Notes under the pieces: generated by a model | Database searches by the model: none | What the model saw: only the letters and a program-made list of their open reading frames with translations | What the model was told of the DNA's origin: nothing | In this document: positions 42,976-52,190 of the stretch, piece after piece | Layout: each line of letters starts with the position of its first letter | How positions within the stretch are numbered: the stretch's first letter is position 1 | Program-made: the position numbers and the translations under genes | Virus record (IMG/VR): IMGVR_UViG_3300037475_000240 | Coordinates: 1-64,000 of that record | Source of the DNA: a virus | DNA length: 64,000 nt | Strand: one strand, 5' to 3'

Positions 42976-44052
42976 TTAAACAAATTTTAGTAAAAATTTT
43001 CTGTGTTCTGATTCTGCCAATTTTAAGTTAACAGTTTGATATGATGACTTTTTATTGGTAATTAATTGTGTTTTTATGCTAATACCACCAATTTTCTTGG
43101 TAACGTCAAAAAATACTTCAGCTAAAGAATTAGCTAATTGATCTATAGCATTAAAAACATCTTCTTGAGGACCAACGGCATCACATTCTACTTCTACATA
43201 ACCATTACCTAAATGTGTACTTACTTTAGCTGAAAGCTCTTCATCTAATGCTAAAGATAATATTCTAGCAAATTCTAAAGCTTCATTAATATTACTGGCA
43301 TTAATTTTAATCAAAGAAGAGTTATATGGCAAATATTTTTTATGCATTTTATTTAAACTAGAATTATCAGCAACTAAAGCTAAATAACGAGACAAAACAG
43401 TATCAACACTTGGAGAAACTTGTTTTGTTTGTTTGTTATTTAAATATTTGTCAAAAATAGATTCTTGTGAATTTCCTTTTGATGAGTCTATTTGTGCAAT
43501 TGCTTCACGATAGGCTGATTTGCCACGGGCTCTTTTTAAAACAGCCTGAATGTCACCATAAGTAATTTCTCCACTATGGTCAGCATCTAAACCAACATTA
43601 GATTCATAAAATTTCTTTTCTCTTTCAACACTTACACCAGGTAAATGTGGAGAAGTTGGATTTTTAGCTACAATTACAGTTTTAGGATCACCTTGACGCA
43701 CTCCTGGAAGTTTTAATGCAACAGGCAAGAAATTACCAATATAATATTGTTCAGCAGAAGTTAATGGTCCGCCATTAACTCTAATCATATTTTGAATTAA
43801 TTTTTCAACATAATCTAATTGATCTGATGCACTTGTTTGTCTAAACTCTTCATGAGTTCCTTTAAAACCAAGTGATGGTAAAAATTTTGGCATAATTTGG
43901 ACCAATCCAGACGCATTGCCATCTTTATTATGAGCAGACGGATCTAATCCAGACTCTACAGCCATAACATTGAGAATGTCCTCAGGCTTCATACCTACTT
44001 TGGTAGAAAGCTGAAGCAATTTCTGGTAAAAATTGGAGTCCAATTTAGACAT
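42976..44052 (-). CDS. Lytic transglycosylase with EF-hand-like loop
   Basis: 358 residues. The N-terminal SLT domain has VMAVESGLDPSAHN with catalytic Glu33, then GNASGLVQIMP and LTSAEQYYIGNFLP, the normal SLT order. At about 156-167 there is DADHSGEITYGD, an EF-hand calcium-loop match. The C-terminal 150 residues are a different, beta-containing domain. This would cut peptidoglycan during DNA entry as a virion enzyme, since it is in the head/portal operon and has no signal peptide. It has a gaggag ribosome site. Confidence 0.85.
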   Translation of the reverse strand: MSKLDSNFYQKLLQLSTKVGMKPEDILNVMAVESGLDPSAHNKDGNASGLVQIMPKFLPSLGFKGTHEEFRQTSASDQLDYVEKLIQNMIRVNGGPLTSAEQYYIGNFLPVALKLPGVRQGDPKTVIVAKNPTSPHLPGVSVEREKKFYESNVGLDADHSGEITYGDIQAVLKRARGKSAYREAIAQIDSSKGNSQESIFDKYLNNKQTKQVSPSVDTVLSRYLALVADNSSLNKMHKKYLPYNSSLIKINASNINEALEFARILSLALDEELSAKVSTHLGNGYVEVECDAVGPQEDVFNAIDQLANSLAEVFFDVTKKIGGISIKTQLITNKKSSYQTVNLKLAESEHRKFLLKFV

Positions 44053-44055
44053 CTA

Positions 44056-45300
44056 TTACTCCTCGATTGATTTAGCTAATTTGAATAATTGAACTGCAGT
44101 CGAAGTATCAGTGGCTTGAATAGATTTTGCATATGCACGGATACGCATAGCCATTAACGCAGGGCTTTCGTTAGCCATCGCTTCAAGCGAGTCCATAAAC
44201 TTTTTGTGGGCGCTTTTAGGAGGAGGAGGTATTTCTTCTAACTCTTCTTCATGAACTTCATCATGAGTTTCAGGAACTGGAGCAATAGGTGTTTTAGCGA
44301 CCAAATCACTTGGAAGTTTACCTGGAGCAAAGGTTCCAGACCCTGGTTGAATTGCATCTTCATAAACATCTTCTACGGGTGGTGGAGATGGTTGAGTTTT
44401 TGAAATCATAGGAATTGCATCATTTTCTTCATGTACTTCTAAATCTGAAACTTCTGATGTAGGAGGTGTTGAAGAAGATGGTATTACTTCTTGTTTACCT
44501 AAACTGGCTGCATCCTCTACTTTTTTAGTAGGAGCTAATAATTCTTGTTTCTCTAAAAATCCTTTAACATTTGATGTATAATGATCTCTAAACAATTTAT
44601 CATAATTATTATAAACAGAAGTTATTTTTCCTGCAGCTTTAATATAATCATCAACTTTTCTGGTTGCTCGAGCGGCAGCCATTTCTTTTAATGTAGAAAG
44701 TAATGAAGATAAAATACTTTCTGATTTTGTAATCAAATTAGATGTATCTTTCTTTAATTTACCAACTTGTTTTGGATATCTTTTTTCCCAAGCAGCTAAA
44801 GCTTTGCCACGCTCAGAAGAAATATTATGTAAAAAATCCATAATTCCAGCCTGAGAAATTAAAGAAGAACTTCTAGCAACAGCAAATCTACTTTTCATTT
44901 CAGAAAGATGTTTTCTTTGATCTTCATCTAAATCTTTAAATAAGAAATCATGATGTACTTGATCAACATCACCATTAAGATTATCAATAATTTTAACTAT
45001 ATCATAAAGTTTTTTATGAAATCTTCCTAAAAAAGCAACAGAAGTCATATATTCTCTTCTGTTTAAATTTGATTTGGCTCCTTTAATTAAATCCTTAAGA
45101 GAAGTAGAATCACTTCCAGGGTCTTCTCCTTCAATTTCTGTACCAGAAGCTATTGATCTTATTTTAGCATCTGCTGTTCGTAAGCTATTCATAACCCTTT
45201 CAAATTCTGGATTAAAGAATTTTTCGGCAGCAATACCGCTAACATTGCTCATTTCTCTGAGTTTATTAAGAATGCTTCTCTTTTGGGCAGTTTTCTGCAT
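44056..45300 (-). CDS. Helical virion protein with Pro-rich linker
   Basis: 414 residues from the Met at 45300, which follows an agagga ribosome site; an upstream Met at 45330 is unlikely. The N-terminus is MQKTAQKRSILNKLREM (h-K-x-A-Q site). A long helical domain (about 20-260) is followed by an acidic Pro-rich linker (EVHEEELEEIPPPPKSAHKK), and the protein ends in a helix (MAMRIRAYAKSIQATD) that recalls the shared helical motif. Located directly after portal; probably a head or connector protein. Confidence 0.6.
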   Translation of the reverse strand: MQKTAQKRSILNKLREMSNVSGIAAEKFFNPEFERVMNSLRTADAKIRSIASGTEIEGEDPGSDSTSLKDLIKGAKSNLNRREYMTSVAFLGRFHKKLYDIVKIIDNLNGDVDQVHHDFLFKDLDEDQRKHLSEMKSRFAVARSSSLISQAGIMDFLHNISSERGKALAAWEKRYPKQVGKLKKDTSNLITKSESILSSLLSTLKEMAAARATRKVDDYIKAAGKITSVYNNYDKLFRDHYTSNVKGFLEKQELLAPTKKVEDAASLGKQEVIPSSSTPPTSEVSDLEVHEENDAIPMISKTQPSPPPVEDVYEDAIQPGSGTFAPGKLPSDLVAKTPIAPVPETHDEVHEEELEEIPPPPKSAHKKFMDSLEAMANESPALMAMRIRAYAKSIQATDTSTAVQLFKLAKSIEE

Positions 45301-45379
45301 GATATTCCTCTTAGTACGGACAATTAACAAATAAATACTAAATTATACATACGTAACATTATTACTTATTTGATTTTAA

Positions 45380-47212
45380 TTAGGCTAATGGTGTTCCACC
45401 ACTTGGAGGTGGTGAACTTCCACTGCCAGGTGGACCGGGAGGAGGAGGATTTGATAAATCTAGCCCTGGCAATCCAGAAGGTGGAGCTTCAGGTCCGCCA
45501 TTAGGTGGGGCGCTGGGAGATTCTCCTGGAACAGAAGCATTATTTTTAGCATCGGCTGATGGTTCTGGAATTTCATCCTCATCATCCAAGGCACGTAAAG
45601 TATTCAAGTCCATAGTATCCAAAGAAACTTTTTCTTTTTTAGAGATAGCATTTTGAATTGCTTCTTTTCTAATTTTTCTTTGTTCATCCGCATATTCAAG
45701 ACCCATAGAACGATAAAGCGTATGTACAGACACTCTCTTTTGATCATCTTGCCCTTGAGACAAAGTGACTAAATTATTAATATAGTCTCCTGCATCAAAA
45801 ATAGACATATGATTCCAATCAACTTCAGGAATAATAAGTTGTTTTTCTCCACCACTATAATCATAAAATCCTTGAATTTTAGAAATAGGAGCAAAAATCT
45901 TTCTCTTTAACCAAGAAGATAACATATTACGAAATTGCATATAACGTTGTCTTAAAACATCTAATGCAACACCACCATTAGCATAAGTAGTATCAGCCCC
46001 ACCATCCATCAAAACTGGTGGTACTTGTAATCCAACATAAATTTCTTTAATAATTTGAGTAATATCACCAGAAATATCATAAATACCTGAACCATAACCA
46101 ACTCTAGTTACATCAACGCCTTCATGAGTAAATACTTTAAAATCTTTATCATTTTGAGCTTGTTCAAAAGTTTGTCTCCAAGCTTCTAAGTCAGCTACAG
46201 TTGGTTTAAAATCAGCCGAACCAATTTTAACCAATGTCAAAGGATTAATCATATTATCTGCTTGAGCATATTTAGATTCTCTTAATTTATCAAATAACAT
46301 TAATTGTCTAAAAATACAAACTGGCAAACCAGTTCCTCTAATTTCATATGGACTAATTCTTCTAGCTAAATGAGAAATATTAAAACTATCCAATGGAATA
46401 TCACCGCCACGCTTAATACAATCAATTATATGTTGATTTAATTGCTTGCGCTGTTCAATATCAGAAGGTTTATTAGAATTAACTATTCTTTTTAAATTAG
46501 AATCGGGACGTAACATAATAACAGATTCATGTGCAGATACAGTTGCCTTTACTAACATATGATCTGGATTTTGAATTACTAAACGACTCCACTTTCCTTT
46601 ACTTTCATCTAATTCAGCATAAACAAATGTTTCACCTAATAACCAATATTCTTGAGCTATTTGAACACAAATATTCATTAAATCAATTTCTTCAATCATA
46701 TCATTAAAGAATTTTTCAATATCTTTATTTGGACATTTAATATTTAATTTACTAATTGGATATGTACTATGTAAATTAATAGCATTATGTACAAATGGGT
46801 TTAAAGCATAAAAACTTCTACACCAAGCATTAATAGTTGCTCTATCACGAGGTAAATTTAGATTGCTATTTAACCATAATGGAGAATAAACTTCCGGACC
46901 TTGTTTAACTGTGTCGCCCATACCACCACGAAATCCTCCGCCGCCACCACTTACAACTTGAGCAAATTTATTTACTCCAACAGAAGATGTAACATAAGAA
47001 TTTTGTGTTAATTCATTTTCAGAAGCTTTAGAATTATCAGTACCATCTCTATATAATCCTTGTTCAACTTCTCTTCCTAGAGCTTCTTTTCTGGGTTGAG
47101 AGATATTATGTGCCATAATAGCACTAACTTGTGGAGCTTGTGATCTATTATTTAAATAATTATCAGAATTGGATGGTCCAAACCATTTTTTCCCAGTTTT
47201 ATCAATAGGCAT
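45380..47212 (-). CDS. Portal protein
   Basis: 610 residues. Positions and sequence fit a phage portal: NAWCRSFYALNPFVHNAINL, EYWLLGETFVYAELDES, YEIRGTGLPVCIFRQLML and IIKEIYVGLQVPPVLMDGG are portal-like wing and stem segments. The C-terminal 80 residues are rich in Pro, Gly and Ser (PPPPGPPGSGSSPPPSGG). It lies immediately downstream of the large terminase gene, the usual order. It has a gagga ribosome site and a candidate promoter at 47243. Confidence 0.85.
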   Translation of the reverse strand: MPIDKTGKKWFGPSNSDNYLNNRSQAPQVSAIMAHNISQPRKEALGREVEQGLYRDGTDNSKASENELTQNSYVTSSVGVNKFAQVVSGGGGGFRGGMGDTVKQGPEVYSPLWLNSNLNLPRDRATINAWCRSFYALNPFVHNAINLHSTYPISKLNIKCPNKDIEKFFNDMIEEIDLMNICVQIAQEYWLLGETFVYAELDESKGKWSRLVIQNPDHMLVKATVSAHESVIMLRPDSNLKRIVNSNKPSDIEQRKQLNQHIIDCIKRGGDIPLDSFNISHLARRISPYEIRGTGLPVCIFRQLMLFDKLRESKYAQADNMINPLTLVKIGSADFKPTVADLEAWRQTFEQAQNDKDFKVFTHEGVDVTRVGYGSGIYDISGDITQIIKEIYVGLQVPPVLMDGGADTTYANGGVALDVLRQRYMQFRNMLSSWLKRKIFAPISKIQGFYDYSGGEKQLIIPEVDWNHMSIFDAGDYINNLVTLSQGQDDQKRVSVHTLYRSMGLEYADEQRKIRKEAIQNAISKKEKVSLDTMDLNTLRALDDEDEIPEPSADAKNNASVPGESPSAPPNGGPEAPPSGLPGLDLSNPPPPGPPGSGSSPPPSGGTPLA

Positions 47213-47242
47213 ATTTCCTCGTTCTCTATTCTACCTACCTAC

Positions 47243-47260
47243 TATGCTTTTTAAATAATA
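47243..47260 (-). promoter_or_regulatory. Candidate late promoter, TATTATTT + GCATA
   Basis: The coding strand reads TATTATTTAAAAAGCATA, 31 nt before the portal start at 47212. Confidence 0.4.
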
Positions 47261-47279
47261 TATCAATGAAAAGACATAG

Positions 47280-49136
47280 TTAGAATTTTCGAGGAATATA
47301 TCCTGCAATCACAAGAGGTTTTTGATTAAATCCTACTTGTTGTAAAATAGGATTATTATTAGTAAATCCACCAGTTAATATAAATTTATATGCAATATAA
47401 GCATTTAATAAAGCCATAAATCCATCGTTTGGTGTCCCACCTTTAATATAATGAATGCTTGGATCTCCAAATTTAGAAATAGATGGCTTAATTTCCATAC
47501 TAGCACAATGAGCCACTAACCAAGCAATTTTTTCATAATCACCAAATGGAAATTTAATATTTCCATTTTTCATTAAACCATAAAGTTCTCCAATATAATG
47601 ATCTCTTTCAAAAATAATTTCTTTTGGATACGCATCTTGATTATATTTAATATGATTATTAATTTTATTATGTGCTCTAGACACCAAATATTTATCACCA
47701 TAAGATGTGTGCATCATTTCAGAAAAATCATTAGAAAAACCAATATCTCCAATAGTTAATTGTAAACTATATTGCCTCATAAGCTGATCAATAATTCCTT
47801 TTTTGCTTTCCATATCATTTCTTTTAAATTTAGTAGCAAATTCTATTGATAATAAATTAGGTCCTTTAGCAGTTAATACTACTGCCGTACTGTAAGATTG
47901 TCCAGCTGCTTTAGCTTTATTTGGATTAGCTAATTGTTCTAAATCATTTCTAGCACCATAGTCGATTCCACAAACAACTATTGGTTCTTCGCCCGGAGCA
48001 ATAGATGCTCTAAATTTTCTACCAACATCGCCACATTTTTCTCTAATTTCTTCAATTGTAATTGGAGAGGTATCGCCTTGAAAAAATTCTCCAAGAACTT
48101 CATTTTTATAAACACGATCAGTATTAATCGGATGAACGCCAGGCTTTTCACCAAGAATATCTTCTTTAGTAAAAGTAGGCATGTATAATTGATTAATATG
48201 AAAACCAATCATCTGACAATCATCGTCATCAGTATCTTTAGTAGCTACCCATTTACCACGTTCAGCTGCTTGACGTTTATCCTGTTCATGACCACAATGG
48301 GTACATTTAACAATAAATCCAGTAATCCAAATTTTTTCCCAATCATCAGATTCTGGAGTATAAAGCGGAAAATGTTTTTCACAACTTTCACATCCTAAAT
48401 GATAATATTGTTGTGAAGACACTTGCCACATTTTATGAAAATCTGATCCCTTACGACGAGGAGTTCCAAAAAATACCTGCACACCTTTACCAGCTTTACC
48501 ATATTTAGCTGTAGTTAAAATCTTAAGGGAATTACCCATAGCTTCACTAGTCGTGTCCTGACATTCGTCGAAGAATATAATATCGGCAGTACGACCTCTA
48601 AGTCTATCACCAGTTAAACCAGTAGACTCTACCCAAATATGATTACCACCAACGAATTGTTTAAAATGTAATGAATCATTAGTTGCACTAGTTTGATCCA
48701 TAAGAGAGTGCATGTAAGATTTTATTTTGATACCAGGTTTTTTTTCTGGGTCATCCATTTGAATAGATGACATAATCATTGGATTAAGTTTTGTCTTAGA
48801 ATAAGCGGCAGCTAACTCTAATTGTGGAAATGCATGAATAATTCTGATTGGAGACTTTTCCCCAACTCCAAAAATTCCAGAACCCATGAAATACATTTCA
48901 AGAGCACTTGCCATAGTAGTTCCACCAACCTGACGACCTTTAACTAAAATAACAGGTTTAGCATTTGGTTCTAAAGCTTTAATTCCAATGTAACGATATA
49001 TGTCGGCGAAGGGCTTATACCCATTATTGTGCAGTCTAAATGGCTTTCCATCTAATGTTAAATAATTTTCTACGAATGCAACTGGATCTAAATTTAATAA
49101 AGACTTTCTTAATTTATGAAAAACTTCCGATGACAT
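47280..49136 (-). CDS. terL: Terminase large subunit
   Basis: 618 residues. Walker A variant GRQVGGTT (67-74) and Walker B IIFFDECQ (Asp190, Glu191) make the packaging ATPase. A four-Cys zinc site (Cys249, 252, 278, 281) lies between ATPase and nuclease domains. The nuclease domain begins CGIDYGARND with Asp392, and LTIGDIGFSND supplies another acidic position. Full-length and intact. It has an aagga ribosome site and a candidate promoter at 49166. It cuts and pumps genome DNA through the portal encoded next door. Confidence 0.93.
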   Translation of the reverse strand: MSSEVFHKLRKSLLNLDPVAFVENYLTLDGKPFRLHNNGYKPFADIYRYIGIKALEPNAKPVILVKGRQVGGTTMASALEMYFMGSGIFGVGEKSPIRIIHAFPQLELAAAYSKTKLNPMIMSSIQMDDPEKKPGIKIKSYMHSLMDQTSATNDSLHFKQFVGGNHIWVESTGLTGDRLRGRTADIIFFDECQDTTSEAMGNSLKILTTAKYGKAGKGVQVFFGTPRRKGSDFHKMWQVSSQQYYHLGCESCEKHFPLYTPESDDWEKIWITGFIVKCTHCGHEQDKRQAAERGKWVATKDTDDDDCQMIGFHINQLYMPTFTKEDILGEKPGVHPINTDRVYKNEVLGEFFQGDTSPITIEEIREKCGDVGRKFRASIAPGEEPIVVCGIDYGARNDLEQLANPNKAKAAGQSYSTAVVLTAKGPNLLSIEFATKFKRNDMESKKGIIDQLMRQYSLQLTIGDIGFSNDFSEMMHTSYGDKYLVSRAHNKINNHIKYNQDAYPKEIIFERDHYIGELYGLMKNGNIKFPFGDYEKIAWLVAHCASMEIKPSISKFGDPSIHYIKGGTPNDGFMALLNAYIAYKFILTGGFTNNNPILQQVGFNQKPLVIAGYIPRKF

Positions 49137-49165
49137 CTAAACTTCCTTACACAATAATGTTTAAA

Positions 49166-49181
49166 TATGTAAGGTTAATTA
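49166..49181 (-). promoter_or_regulatory. Candidate late promoter, TAATTAA + TACATA
   Basis: The coding strand reads TAATTAACCTTACATA, 30 nt before the terminase start at 49136. The flanking CCTTACA/TGTAAGG (49145-49151 and 49168-49174) is a weak inverted repeat. Confidence 0.4.
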
Positions 49182-49198
49182 TGTCATTCTAAATAAAA

Positions 49199-49852
49199 TT
49201 AATTGTTAGAAGATGGCATCAAAATATTAAAAGCATCTGTATTAGAAGGATTTAAGTCACTATCACTTACTTGATCCATTGTGCCTAAATTATTATGTTG
49301 TTCATAATTCGTTGGATTTTGTTGTTTAGCTCTTAAATTAAGTTGACTAACTAATCTAACAAAACTATCTTCATCCCAATCTTTATCTTCAGAAACATCA
49401 TTATGATGAATTCTTTTCACTCTTTCAATAATAGCTGGAATTGAATTATTACCTTTAGTATCTCGAATAATATTTTCTAAAGTGTTTTTTATTTGTGGAC
49501 ACTTTTTAATTACCATTGGCACTTTTAAAGATTTTTCTGGTGCTTGCTCTTGTGCAACCTTAGTGTTGACTTTTTCTTCTTCAGAAATCTTATTCATCTT
49601 ACTTAAATAAGCAGTTAATCCACTACGAGCTTTCATATCTTCAACTGCAGCATCTACAGAAGTATATTTTGATTTAGTTCCACCATTCATGATATCATTA
49701 ATTTGATGAAATAATGAATTATCAACACTTCTTGGTTGAACTGCATCTTTAGTTAAAGATTGCTCTAATTTATTTACCCAATTATCTTCATCTTGTTGAG
49801 AGTCAGAATGTTTGGAAATAACTGATTGATGTCTATTATATTTTTTGGACAT
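49199..49852 (-). CDS. Protein of unknown function upstream of terminase
   Basis: 217 residues, polar and charged, with few hydrophobic clusters. A middle helix region (LKVPMVIKKCPQIKNTLENI) and KVNTKVAQEQ (the h-K-x-A-Q type) are the only features. It could be a terminase or portal accessory protein because of its position, but no HTH is visible. It has a good ribosome site (aaagg). Confidence 0.5.
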   Translation of the reverse strand: MSKKYNRHQSVISKHSDSQQDEDNWVNKLEQSLTKDAVQPRSVDNSLFHQINDIMNGGTKSKYTSVDAAVEDMKARSGLTAYLSKMNKISEEEKVNTKVAQEQAPEKSLKVPMVIKKCPQIKNTLENIIRDTKGNNSIPAIIERVKRIHHNDVSEDKDWDEDSFVRLVSQLNLRAKQQNPTNYEQHNNLGTMDQVSDSDLNPSNTDAFNILMPSSNN

Positions 49853-49854
49853 AA

Positions 49855-50769
49855 TTAACCTTTGTAATTTGCCATAAAATCAAAATTATCAGAAGATGAA
49901 AGATCATAATCTTCACTTAAATAACCACGATCCTGTCTCATTGGAAAGCCCATATCTTCAAGTAATTGTTGAACTTCGGCTTGTTCACGATCATTTAGCT
50001 TATATTTTTTAACTTGTCTTGAATATAAATCTTCAATATCATGACCAGCAGAAACTGTTCCATTAATACAAATTCTGGCAATTCTAGAAATCAATAATGG
50101 AACAGTTACAAAAACGCCTTGAACACCAGTAATTTTTTGTCCCTCTTTAACTAAAGAAGACTCAGAATCGGATTCTGCGCTTTTCTTTCTCTTGGACTTT
50201 TTCTTACTTTGCTTAACCTTATCTAATCTATCATGAAGTTTTGCAATACCATTTTCAATTTGGGCGCGAACTTCCTCAATTTTATTGGCATCTAATTCGC
50301 CATCAACATCTAATCTCATAGCTTTAGAAATTTCCGAATCCAATTTATCTAAATAAGAAACAGCTCTCTCTAATCCTGCTGTATCATAACCTGAATGTTT
50401 TGGAATGCTATCAATTCTTTCTTTAACCCAAGAAATAAAACCCTCAGATCCTTTTGAAGACCAATCCCATTTTTCTGGCTTCTTAGATTTTGCTTCATTT
50501 TCATCTTCTTTATCTTTTTTATCATCTTCCTCAATAACCTCTAATAAAGGTTCTGGATCAGAAGTGCCTCTTGGAGCACCAGGCAGATCATCAATAACAA
50601 TAGAAATTTCACCAGGTTCATTAACTTCTAATGGGCTCATGTCAAAATGAGATCCTACTTCAGCAGGACCATCTATAATTTCTAATGGAATCATAGACAT
50701 CTCATGATTATTCATGTCTGGTGCTGGTTCAAGTACTATTAATTCTTGGGCGGTGGTTTCAAATGACAT
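49855..50769 (-). CDS. Acidic protein with basic cluster, unknown
   Basis: 304 residues. The N-terminal 90 are acidic with MSPLEVNEPGEISIVIDDL, then a helical part, then KQSKKKSKRKKSAESDSESS, a strongly basic stretch. The C-terminal 90 residues form a compact domain (VFVTVPLLISRIARICINGT, LLEDMGFPMRQDRGYLSEDY). A DNA- or capsid-binding assembly protein is possible. It has a gagg ribosome site and candidate promoter at 50813. Confidence 0.55.
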   Translation of the reverse strand: MSFETTAQELIVLEPAPDMNNHEMSMIPLEIIDGPAEVGSHFDMSPLEVNEPGEISIVIDDLPGAPRGTSDPEPLLEVIEEDDKKDKEDENEAKSKKPEKWDWSSKGSEGFISWVKERIDSIPKHSGYDTAGLERAVSYLDKLDSEISKAMRLDVDGELDANKIEEVRAQIENGIAKLHDRLDKVKQSKKKSKRKKSAESDSESSLVKEGQKITGVQGVFVTVPLLISRIARICINGTVSAGHDIEDLYSRQVKKYKLNDREQAEVQQLLEDMGFPMRQDRGYLSEDYDLSSSDNFDFMANYKG

Positions 50770-50812
50770 TTATGGTACCTCAAACAAAATCTTATTCTTT
50801 CATATGCATTTA

Positions 50813-50830
50813 TATGTACAAATAATATTT
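50813..50830 (-). promoter_or_regulatory. Candidate late promoter, TATTATTT + GTACATA
   Basis: The coding strand reads AAATATTATTTGTACATA, 44 nt before the gene starting at 50769. Confidence 0.35.
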
Positions 50831-50832
50831 TG

Positions 50833-51420
50833 TTAAAATGATATATTATCGAACAAAGTGTTACCAGAATCGGTTATTCCATAGTCAGCAGACCTATCGC
50901 TAATAGTTTTATCAGCATCTAATTCTGCAGGGTCCATGCCATCTGGAAGTCCTAACAAAGGTGTCTGAGTGGGTCTAATGACCTTCTCTAATTTTTCTTC
51001 TATATTTTTTGGATCAGATTCATCATTTTGATAATCCCTTCCAAAATCCAATTTATCTGGACTTTTATCTTCTTGATCATTAAATGGAAGATATTCATCA
51101 GCAATTCCACCAAATGGTAAAGAAACCTGTATTATACCTGATTCATCAGGAGTAATAGGATTTTTTATTGATTCATCTAAAGGAAAATCAATAGCTTGCT
51201 TTAAAATTGCTTTTAATATTTTTATCCTTAAAGCAGCTTTCTTTTTCCCCTTATTTCTTTTTCTTTTCTTTTTAAGAAAATCAGCTACACTTTTGTATTT
51301 ACTCATATTTTGATAAAGACCGGCACCTGGACCAGTATTATTTTCATATAGATCGTAATTTTTAAATAGAGGCTCATCAAAACGTGCTTTATCTAATTCA
51401 TGATTTTTATTTTTTGGCAA
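50833..51420 (-). CDS. Small charged protein, TTG start
   Basis: 195 residues. The only start near a ribosome site is TTG at 51420; it is preceded by a perfect AAGGAGGT with 4-nt spacing, located inside the end of the nucleotidyltransferase gene. FLKKKRKRNKGKKKAALRIK is a strongly basic patch; the rest is acidic, and there is a short beta region (IIQVSLPFGGIADEYL). No family recognised. It may be an assembly or DNA-binding protein. Confidence 0.55.
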   Translation of the reverse strand: MPKNKNHELDKARFDEPLFKNYDLYENNTGPGAGLYQNMSKYKSVADFLKKKRKRNKGKKKAALRIKILKAILKQAIDFPLDESIKNPITPDESGIIQVSLPFGGIADEYLPFNDQEDKSPDKLDFGRDYQNDESDPKNIEEKLEKVIRPTQTPLLGLPDGMDPAELDADKTISDRSADYGITDSGNTLFDNISF

Positions 51421-52180
51421 GAATACCTCCTTTTACATTTTTTATATAATATGGATATACAATTTCTGTAATAGGAATATAATTCCATAAATTCATTTTA
51501 GTTAAATAAAACGAGGCTTTATCAGGATTTTTAGCAAAAGCTTCATTTAATTTTTCTGACATTACTTTATTTGTAGAAATTTTAACAGATTCAGGATGTT
51601 GTTTGACATATTTAACTATACTTTCATCAATATTAAAATCTAATTTACAAGCTAAATAAATGGCTCTAATAACCCTATTCCTATTTGTAGTTAAAGTAAT
51701 TTCTGGATCTAAACAAGTTTTAATTAATTTAGCGTCAATATCCTTAAATCCTTTATGTGTTGGATCAATAACATTTTTTAAATCTAAAGATAATAATAAA
51801 GAATTACAGGTAAAATCTCTACTGAACATTTCTTTTTGCATTTCAGTAGGCTTATTTATACCTATTTTATTTAAATAAGTATTAATATTAGGTACATTAT
51901 AATTTGATGAAAAATCTATTTTTAAATTACCAATAAAAATAGTGCTATGTCCATCTGACATAGTTTTTCTTTCTACATTATATTTTTTCTTTAATTCAGC
52001 ACTAAATTCTTGCGAAAGATATTCTACAGTTTTATCACCAGTAGTTAGATCAATATCAGCAATATTTTCTAAATGTTTTAAATAACGATCACGAGGCGTA
52101 CCGCCACAAATGTAGCAAGGAGATGCTCCAGTTTTTTCTTGCACGCTTTGTAGTTGTGAAAGTAGTTCTTTTAATTTCAT
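51407..52180 (-). CDS. Second CCA-type nucleotidyltransferase
   Basis: 257 residues, polymerase-beta superfamily head domain. CGGTPRDRYL (25-34) replaces the usual GGxVRD, ADIDLTTGD provides the two metal Asp (42, 44), KIDF supplies a third carboxylate (Asp89), and FSRDFTCNSLLL plus NRVIRAIYLACKLDF match the neck. It lacks the long C-terminal body of the enzyme at 23998, so it is shorter and less certain to be a CCA enzyme. It lies within the head operon, its 3' end overlapping the next gene. Possible roles: RNA tailing, tRNA repair, or an antibiotic-type nucleotide transfer. Confidence 0.8.
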   Translation of the reverse strand: MKLKELLSQLQSVQEKTGASPCYICGGTPRDRYLKHLENIADIDLTTGDKTVEYLSQEFSAELKKKYNVERKTMSDGHSTIFIGNLKIDFSSNYNVPNINTYLNKIGINKPTEMQKEMFSRDFTCNSLLLSLDLKNVIDPTHKGFKDIDAKLIKTCLDPEITLTTNRNRVIRAIYLACKLDFNIDESIVKYVKQHPESVKISTNKVMSEKLNEAFAKNPDKASFYLTKMNLWNYIPITEIVYPYYIKNVKGGILAKK

Positions 52181-52190
52181 TCATCATCGC

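Noticed and set aside
49199-49852. Small terminase subunit next to the large one
   Set aside because: Its position is right but no HTH or coiled-coil oligomer signature is visible; the gene at 53964 has a better HTH-like start.
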